The translations under genes were made by a program, and so were the position numbers. DNA of 54,551 nt, taken from contig NZ_BAUA01000208.1 in assembly GCF_000710915.1 (NCBI RefSeq), positions 1 to 54,551 on the forward strand, given 5' to 3'. This document shows positions 49,979 to 54,551 of the stretch, piece by piece. The notes below the pieces were generated by a model that was given only the letters and a program-made list of their open reading frames with translations, made no database searches and was not told the DNA's origin. This DNA is from Nocardia brasiliensis IFM 10847 (GTDB taxonomy: Bacteria > Actinomycetota > Actinomycetes > Mycobacteriales > Mycobacteriaceae). Position 1 is the stretch's first letter; every line of letters starts with the position of its first letter.

Positions 49979-51234
49979 GCGGCGCCGAATCCGAGCGCCC
50001 GGCCTACGAGCCGGTGGTCCGCGAATACCTGCTGCTGGGGCTGCGTCTGGGAAGACTGATCGACGGTTTCGTGGACTGCTGGTTCGGCGATCCACGACTT
50101 GCGGCCCGAGTTGCGGACGAATCACCTGCAGCCCCAGCCGATCTGGCTCGGCAGGCGGCTCGGCTGCGGGCCGAACTCGCCGACTCCGGGCTGTCCGACT
50201 CGCGGCAGCGGTATCTGTCGGCGCAACTCACGGCGCTGGAGTGCGTGGGAAAACGACTGTCCGGCACGGACATACCCTTCCGGGACGAGATTCGTCAGTA
50301 CTTCGATGTGGAGATCGCGCTCGGAGATCCGGCGTGCTATGCCGACGCACACGAGGCGATCGCCGAGTTGCTACCGGGCACTGGCGGAGTGCAGGAGCGG
50401 CTCGACGCGTACTACGAGCGCAATCGCGTTCCACCGGACCGCTTACAGCAAGCCGCACAGGCGGTTTCCGACGAACTGCGGGGGTTGGCACGACCGCTGT
50501 TCGGCCTGCCGGCCGGCGAGCGCGTCGACTACGAAGTGGTGCACGGCAAGCCCTGGAACGCGTTCAACCGGTATCTGGGCGGCTTCCGCTCGAAGGTCGC
50601 GCTCAACGACGAGGCCGGGCGCGCGATCGCGGCGCTGCCGATCCTGGTGACCCACGAATCCTATCCCGGCCATCACACCGAGCACTGCCTCAAGGAGGCC
50701 GGACTCGTGCGCGAGCACGGACACGGCGAACAGCTCATCGCACTGGTGAACACGCCGCAATGCCTGCTCTCGGAAGGCACCGCCGAACTCGCGCACGTGG
50801 CGGTCCTGGGCGCCGGGTGGGGCGAATGGACAGCGCAAATCCTCGCCGCGGAAGGGATTTTCAGTGACGGCGAGCTGGTCGAGCGGGTGCGGGCCCAGCT
50901 GCAGCGGCTGTTCGCAGCTCGCCAGGACGCGGCGATCATGTTGCACGACCGGGGAGCCACGGTCGACGAGGTCACCGACTATCTCGAGCGGTGGCTGTTG
51001 CTGCCGCGCGACCGCGCTCAGCACATGGTGCGCTTCCTGACCGACCCGCTGTGGCGGGCATACACGGTCACCTACATCGAGGGCGCCCGGCTGGTCGGCG
51101 CCTGGTTGGCCGCCGGGCCGACGGATCAGCCCGTCGCCGAACGCTATCTGCGCCTGCTCCGGGAACCGTTGCTGCCCTGCGACCTACAGCGCGATCTGGA
51201 CGCGACGAAGGCGAAACCGGCTATCCGGCACTGA
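49975..51234 (+). CDS. DUF885-like putative metallohydrolase
   Basis: A 419-residue soluble protein starting MSGAESERPAYEPVVREYLL. The sequence 'LVTHESYPGHHTEHCLKEAG' (His227-Glu228, His233-His234) resembles the H-E-x-x-P-G-H-H motif of DUF885, a family with a thermolysin-like zinc site; 'LSEGTAELAHVAVLGAG' downstream supplies another Glu. DUF885 members are usually longer and often secreted, whereas this one has no signal. Translational coupling to solute-binding-like copy C suggests a shared substrate, for example a peptide-like or amide-containing metabolite (inference). Its final 14 bases overlap the convergent propeller gene. The frame is open well upstream, inside copy C, but the overlap start is preferred. 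Confidence 0.7.
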   Translation: MSGAESERPAYEPVVREYLLLGLRLGRLIDGFVDCWFGDPRLAARVADESPAAPADLARQAARLRAELADSGLSDSRQRYLSAQLTALECVGKRLSGTDIPFRDEIRQYFDVEIALGDPACYADAHEAIAELLPGTGGVQERLDAYYERNRVPPDRLQQAAQAVSDELRGLARPLFGLPAGERVDYEVVHGKPWNAFNRYLGGFRSKVALNDEAGRAIAALPILVTHESYPGHHTEHCLKEAGLVREHGHGEQLIALVNTPQCLLSEGTAELAHVAVLGAGWGEWTAQILAAEGIFSDGELVERVRAQLQRLFAARQDAAIMLHDRGATVDEVTDYLERWLLLPRDRAQHMVRFLTDPLWRAYTVTYIEGARLVGAWLAAGPTDQPVAERYLRLLREPLLPCDLQRDLDATKAKPAIRH

Positions 51235-51859
51235 TGCCGGGCACCATGATCGCCCGCAACTGCAAGGTGGTGTGGTCGCAGTACCAGATCCGGCTGCCGT
51301 CCCAGGTCAGTCCGGTCGGATTGCCCGCGACATGGTAAGAAGCGACCTCACGACGGCTCACCAGGCTGACCAGATTGATCATGGCGTTCTTGTAGTCGGC
51401 GTAGGCGAGGTAGTCGTCGGAAACGGTGACGCCCGCGGGCCGAGCGTGCACCGGGATGGTGTCGATCAACTGCAGACCGTCGGGCGTGCGCAGATCGATC
51501 GCCTTCCGATTCTCGTAACCGAGCCACACCCCGTGCTGGGCCGCCTCGATTCCGGACAACCCTTCGCCCGGACGGGGATTCGGCAACTCCGCGACCGTAT
51601 CCGCGGTCGCCGGATCGATCACGCGCAAGGCGCGGTCGTCGCCGACGATCTGGATCAGATGGCCACCCATCGTGGTGAGGTCGGACCGGACTGCCGCACA
51701 AGGGATTCGATGTTCGACCGCTCCCGTCGCCGGGTCGATCGCGATGATCTGGTTGAGCACGCCTTCGGAGAACCAGAGCAGATCCCCCGACCAGGTCAGG
51801 CCGCACAGTTTCAGCGCGCGTACGGGGATGTCGCGCACAGTTCCGACGGAAATCGGCAT
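51221..51859 (-). CDS. Small beta-propeller-like protein, paralog B
   Basis: A 212-residue protein starting MPISVGTVRDIPVRALKLCG, paralogous to the gene at 29103-29753: 'LCGLTWSGDLLWFSEGVLNQ', 'IAIDPATGAVEHRIPCAAVR', 'RVIDPATADTVAELPNPRPG', 'GNPTGLTWDGSRIWYCDHTT' match the blades of paralog A in order. No signal peptide. The frame is open upstream, but the ATG at 51859 overlaps the stop of the PRMT-like gene by one base (TGATG) and starts at the same place as the paralog. The coupling to a methyltransferase differs from paralog A, which stands alone. Function unknown. Confidence 0.75.
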   Translation of the reverse strand: MPISVGTVRDIPVRALKLCGLTWSGDLLWFSEGVLNQIIAIDPATGAVEHRIPCAAVRSDLTTMGGHLIQIVGDDRALRVIDPATADTVAELPNPRPGEGLSGIEAAQHGVWLGYENRKAIDLRTPDGLQLIDTIPVHARPAGVTVSDDYLAYADYKNAMINLVSLVSRREVASYHVAGNPTGLTWDGSRIWYCDHTTLQLRAIMVPGISAG

Positions 51860-52719
51860 CACCCCTCCCCTCCCCGAGCGATCGTGCAGTCCAGCCGCCA
51901 GTCGGTGACCACCCGGGATCGGGCGGAACCGGACGGCCGATGCACCGTCGCCTGGATGGCATCGCCGGCGCGCACCGGCGTGTGCCGCAGCGGCCAGATC
52001 CACACCGCCCAGTTACATCCTTGGTACGAAGGGAAATTCGACAGGGAGACGCCGTCGATCAGGTCGGCGGTGAAGAACCCCATGACGGCGTGCAAACTGC
52101 CGGGCCGCGCGATGGGCAGCCGCACGCGGTCCGCGATCGGCACGGGATCGCTGAGCAGCCGCGGCGCACGCTGGAAGAAGTGCAGCTGGGCGCGTGGCTC
52201 GGCGAAGTCCTGCACGGCGTCGAGCCGGAAGCCGTGAAAGTCCTGTCCCCACATCCCCCAGCCCTCGTCATCGAATTCGATGGCGGCCAGGGTGGTGCTC
52301 AGCTCGCGCGGGATGATCCGGCCGTTCGGCGCCAGGTTCTTGCGGGCGACGCTGTCCAGCACGCGCATCATGTTCTCTTCCGGGCCGAGATTGCCCATCA
52401 TCTCCGAGACGATGACATCGGCCTTGCGCGGCAGCCGGACCGCCCGCGCGTCACCCTGGATCAGAGTGAGTTGTTCTTTCAGATCGTTGGTCGCGATGAT
52501 GCGGTCGGCCACCGCCGCCATATCCGGGTCCGCCTCGATCGCGTACACGTGCTCGGCGCCGTGTTTCAGCGCCAGCAGCGACAGCGCCAAAGTTCCTGCG
52601 CCGACGTCGATCACGATCGAGCCGGGCTCGACGACCTGCGCGAGCGCCTGCTCGTAGGCATTCATCCGCGGCCGGTCGGAAAGCATCACCTGGTGCATGA
52701 GAAGGGTCAACGGGTCCAC
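51859..52719 (-). CDS. PRMT-like class I methyltransferase
   Basis: A 286-residue protein starting GTG at 52719 (VDPLTLLMHQVMLSDRPRMN) with GGAGG eight bases upstream. 'SIVIDVGAGTLALSLLALKH' binds SAM, 'HVYAIEADPDMAAVADRIIA' is motif II, and 'ADVIVSEMMGNLGPEENMMR' resembles the double-Glu loop (S-E-M-M-G...E) of protein arginine methyltransferases. The C-terminal half is a beta-rich PRMT-like barrel ('IPRELSTTLAAIEFDDEGWG' onward). PRMT-like proteins are rare in bacteria and occur in some metabolite clusters. It might methylate a guanidine/amine of the product or a pathway protein. Followed by the coupled propeller gene. Confidence 0.82.
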   Translation of the reverse strand: MDPLTLLMHQVMLSDRPRMNAYEQALAQVVEPGSIVIDVGAGTLALSLLALKHGAEHVYAIEADPDMAAVADRIIATNDLKEQLTLIQGDARAVRLPRKADVIVSEMMGNLGPEENMMRVLDSVARKNLAPNGRIIPRELSTTLAAIEFDDEGWGMWGQDFHGFRLDAVQDFAEPRAQLHFFQRAPRLLSDPVPIADRVRLPIARPGSLHAVMGFFTADLIDGVSLSNFPSYQGCNWAVWIWPLRHTPVRAGDAIQATVHRPSGSARSRVVTDWRLDCTIARGGEG

Positions 52720-52742
52720 AGTGCCTGCCTCCGGTCGTGGAC

Positions 52743-52777
52743 GCTGGTCCCTCCCGACAACGCGGTGAGGGACCAGC
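52743..52777 (-). other. 11-bp perfect stem-loop in the leader of the PRMT-like gene
   Basis: Bases 52743-52753 pair perfectly with 52767-52777 around a 13-base loop, ending 24 bases before the GTG at 52719. Because a promoter-like element lies just upstream (52785-52804), the hairpin would be near the 5' end of the mRNA; alternatively it terminates the upstream gene ending at 52861. Confidence 0.5.
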
Positions 52778-52784
52778 AAGGCTG

Positions 52785-52804
52785 AACTATCGCTATTGAT
52801 AACT
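52785..52804 (-). promoter_or_regulatory. Diverged copy of the shared AT-rich element
   Basis: Plus-strand AACTATCGCTATTGATAACT. The AACTAT half is exact and an inverted GAACTATC/GAGTTATC pair is present, but the spacing differs from the other copies. It lies at the expected promoter position of the PRMT-like gene. Confidence 0.35.
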
Positions 52805-52860
52805 CAAGGGAACTCACCCGAGCGGCCCGCGTCAAGCGAAGACCGCCCGGGAAAGCCCGC

Positions 52861-54072
52861 CTATACGTTGACGGCCGCGTGCTCGCCGACAAACGAATCC
52901 CGCATGACCAGGTTGATGCCCGTCAGCCTGGCCTTGACCTCGTCCTCCGTGGTGACCAGCGCGGTGTCCGTGCCGTTCATCTGGAGTTCGGTGCCCGTGG
53001 CCTCCATGCTCGACAGCTTGCCGAACACATGCACCGGGTTCGTCGCGTACAGCGTCACGTCGGGCGTGACCAGCTCGAACTCGGTATCGATGTGCAGCTC
53101 GCTGGGGTAGCGGATGCGGCTCAGGCTGTCTTCGCTGCCTTCGCCGAGCGTGCCACCGGACACCCGCGGGAAGCTGACTCGCAGCATCACGCGGCCGCCG
53201 AGCGCGGCGCAGTGGCCGGAGATCGCGACGCGCGAGATCTGTGCCAGCACGCCGGCACCCTCGTCGTGCTTCTCCGGTCCGAACAGCAGGATCTCCGTGC
53301 CTGCGGCGTTCTTGTAATCACCGGCCAGGTCGACGGTCACTTCCTTACCGCCCACCTCCAGCTTGGCCTGGCCCTCCAACGACACCTGCATGATCATCGA
53401 CGGATCGACCAGCATGGAGATGCACGGCCCGGCGCTGGGCATGAAGAACATGCTCGGCGTGATGCCCACCGGCTCGTTGTCATCGTTGGCGGGGTACCAG
53501 GCCTCGGGCAAGGTGGTGCCCCGGACCACGTTGGGCCCGACGATCACGTCGAACGGTCCGTCGCCCCGCGGCTTGCCGAGGTACGGGCCGGTCAGTGGCT
53601 TCTTGAACGGCGGGATGTGGTCGACGACCCCGTAGATGTCGATCACGTTGCGGTGTGCCAGGCGCAACGTGCTGGACTCCAGGATGCCGAACCGGCGAAT
53701 GTTGAACTCCGCGGGGAAGTTCTTGCCGGGCGTGATCTGCCGTACGTGACCGGTATTGGGCAGGAACGGGTTGGACAGCACCTGGATGCGGTCGTCCAAC
53801 TCGTAGCTGAAGCCCTTGATACCGACCTCGGGCGCCGAGATCAACTCGGTCTGGAACTCCGCGTAGCCCCTTTCGTCGACGCGGTGCTCGAATCCGGGCA
53901 TCGGCCACTTGTTCAGTTGGACGAAACCGGAGAGATTGATGGTCTCTTTCCGTGCCGCGTAGTAGTCCTCGCCGAAGGCCACGGTAGCGGCGGCGAGGAT
54001 GTGCGGACGGATCGGCTTCGGTTCTAAGTTCAGCGATTCGTACGTCTCTTTGATGGCGCTCAATCCAGACAC
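52861..54072 (-). CDS. Unrecognised 403-residue protein
   Basis: A 403-residue soluble protein starting GTG (MSGLSAIKETYESLNLEPKP); a TTG three codons later with GGAGG eight bases upstream is an alternative start. I do not recognise the family. The sequence is strand-rich with many Gly/Pro turns ('HVRQITPGKNFPAEFNIRRF', 'STLRLAHRNVIDIYGVVDHI', 'EVTVDLAGDYKNAAGTEILL', 'ITLYATNPVHVFGKLSSMEA'-like end), suggesting a beta-sandwich or jelly-roll with internal duplication. No signal peptide, no membrane span and no obvious catalytic motif; a single 'SGHCAALGG' Cys/His pair is visible. It is monocistronic, with one of the best shared-element promoters directly upstream, so it belongs to the same regulon. 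Confidence 0.8.
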   Translation of the reverse strand: MSGLSAIKETYESLNLEPKPIRPHILAAATVAFGEDYYAARKETINLSGFVQLNKWPMPGFEHRVDERGYAEFQTELISAPEVGIKGFSYELDDRIQVLSNPFLPNTGHVRQITPGKNFPAEFNIRRFGILESSTLRLAHRNVIDIYGVVDHIPPFKKPLTGPYLGKPRGDGPFDVIVGPNVVRGTTLPEAWYPANDDNEPVGITPSMFFMPSAGPCISMLVDPSMIMQVSLEGQAKLEVGGKEVTVDLAGDYKNAAGTEILLFGPEKHDEGAGVLAQISRVAISGHCAALGGRVMLRVSFPRVSGGTLGEGSEDSLSRIRYPSELHIDTEFELVTPDVTLYATNPVHVFGKLSSMEATGTELQMNGTDTALVTTEDEVKARLTGINLVMRDSFVGEHAAVNV

Positions 54073-54110
54073 CTCCAGCGTCTGCGGTACTAGTTGGAAC
54101 GATCCTCATT

Positions 54111-54130
54111 AACTATATGTTTTTGAACTT
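54111..54130 (-). promoter_or_regulatory. Shared AT-rich element, strong copy with -35
   Basis: Plus-strand AACTATATGTTTTTGAACTT. Read leftward it gives TATAGT (54112-54117) as -10 and, 18 bases upstream, TTGACC (54136-54141) as -35. The predicted transcript starts near 54105, about 33 bases before the GTG at 54072. Confidence 0.72.
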
Positions 54131-54225
54131 ATCTAGGTCAATGATATGAGCAGAATCAAAAGGGCCAAGTATCAAGATTAATTTCCGGTCCCACCGAATT
54201 AGCACTGATTAATTGCACGCCGAAG

Positions 54226-54252
54226 CCGCACAACACGTCGTGTGTTGCGCGG
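54226..54252 (-). terminator. Stem-loop after the ClpC-like gene
   Basis: CCGC at 54226-54229 plus CAACAC at 54231-54236 pair with GTGTTG at 54242-54247 and GCGG at 54249-54252, with one A/C mismatch and a 5-base loop. It lies 16 bases past the leftward stop at 54268, as expected of a terminator. Confidence 0.6.
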
Positions 54253-54267
54253 CGGATTACAGCGGAA

Positions 54268-54551
54268 TCAGGTCAGCGAAATCTCCCGGCTTTCCACTCG
54301 AAATACCAAGCTCGCGGCTTCCGCGCCGTCGGGATCCGCGACACGGTCCCAGCCTTCGACGTCGACCACGATGGTCTGGCCGGGGCCGATCTCGCCGAAG
54401 AGGATCTTCTCGGAGAGCTGGTCCTCGATCTCGCGCTGGATGGTGCGACGCAGCGGGCGCGCACCCAGCACCTGATCGAATCCACGTTTGGCCAGTAGGG
54501 CTTTACCCTGCTCTGTGAGCTCGATTTTCATGTCCTTGCTGCGCAGCTGTG
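54268..54551 (-). CDS. ClpC-like AAA+ unfoldase, C-terminal fragment
   Basis: The frame enters from the right edge and reads 'QLRSKDMKIELTEQGKALLA' then 'KRGFDQVLGARPLRRTIQRE' and 'IEDQLSEKILFGEIGPGQTI', the D2 small domain of ClpC, the ATPase partner of ClpP. It ends about 25 residues after 'VVDVEGWD', whereas the C-terminal tail of mycobacterial and nocardial ClpC1 continues for roughly another 20-30 residues, so this may be a second, divergent ClpC-type protein rather than the housekeeping copy. The N-terminal ~90% is outside the window. If the copy belongs to the cluster it could help remove damaged or self-cleaved resistance proteins (speculative). Confidence 0.88.
   Translation of the reverse strand, partial: QLRSKDMKIELTEQGKALLAKRGFDQVLGARPLRRTIQREIEDQLSEKILFGEIGPGQTIVVDVEGWDRVADPDGAEAASLVFRVESREISLT

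Noticed and set aside
1..54551. CRISPR arrays, tRNA genes, rRNA and insertion sequences
   Set aside because: I found no regularly spaced repeats, no cloverleaf candidates and no transposase-like open frame in the window.

Overview
This is a high-GC actinobacterial chromosome segment, most likely Nocardia or a close relative. The evidence is the GC-rich third codon positions, the DUF3558-type lipoprotein, the actinobacterial SAM-dependent methyltransferase family at the left edge, NarL-type two-component pairs, many ATGA/GTGA stop-start overlaps and possible leaderless starts. Genus is an inference; no rRNA or housekeeping marker is complete.

Left flank (1-11 kb) looks like ordinary accessory chromosome. 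It holds a partial SAM methyltransferase, a MetE-like TIM-barrel protein, a flavin monooxygenase, an ABC-2 exporter (ATPase and permease) translationally coupled to a NarL-type kinase/regulator pair, a DUF3558-like lipoprotein, a small membrane protein, a second kinase/regulator pair and a DUF6461-like protein.

Core (11.2-23.7 kb). An AraC-type regulator precedes a tightly coupled five-gene operon in the order unbL(E3)-unbV(E4)-unbU(E5)-pksE-E10 thioesterase. This is the minimal cassette of enediyne biosynthesis. PksE has the full KS-AT-ACP-KR-DH-phosphopantetheinyl transferase order with catalytic residues visible. An HxlR-type regulator lies convergent to it.

Right arm (24-54 kb) is unusual. 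A sulfur operon (cysteine desulfurase, SAM methyltransferase, cystathionine/methionine gamma-lyase family enzyme, homocysteine S-methyltransferase) is followed by paralogous sets: three solute-binding-like proteins without visible signal peptides and with no permease in the window, two small beta-propeller-like proteins, two four-EF-hand proteins, and three SRPBCC/AHSA1 proteins (the fold of the calicheamicin self-sacrifice protein CalC). Also present are an aromatic-amino-acid-hydroxylase-like protein, an adenosine-deaminase-like protein, a UbiB-type kinase, a class V aminotransferase-like protein, a soluble PAS/GAF histidine kinase with an output-less response regulator, an MFS exporter, a CPFC flavoprotein split by a frameshift, a P450, a DUF885-like protein, a PRMT-like methyltransferase, a 403-residue protein of unknown family, and the C-terminus of a ClpC-like ATPase at the right edge.

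The most striking non-coding signal is an AT-rich 20-bp element, roughly AACTATATnTTnnnGAAGTT, in about a dozen intergenic regions from upstream of the enediyne operon (12.36 kb) to 54.1 kb. In most copies the reverse strand supplies a TANNNT -10 box preceded at fixed distance by ACTTC. I noticed no copy at the promoters of the left flank. It suggests that the enediyne operon and the right arm form one regulon. Sulfur genes, AHSA1 proteins and the PksE cassette together suggest a sulfur-triggered (calicheamicin-like) enediyne or a new relative; that product prediction is inference.
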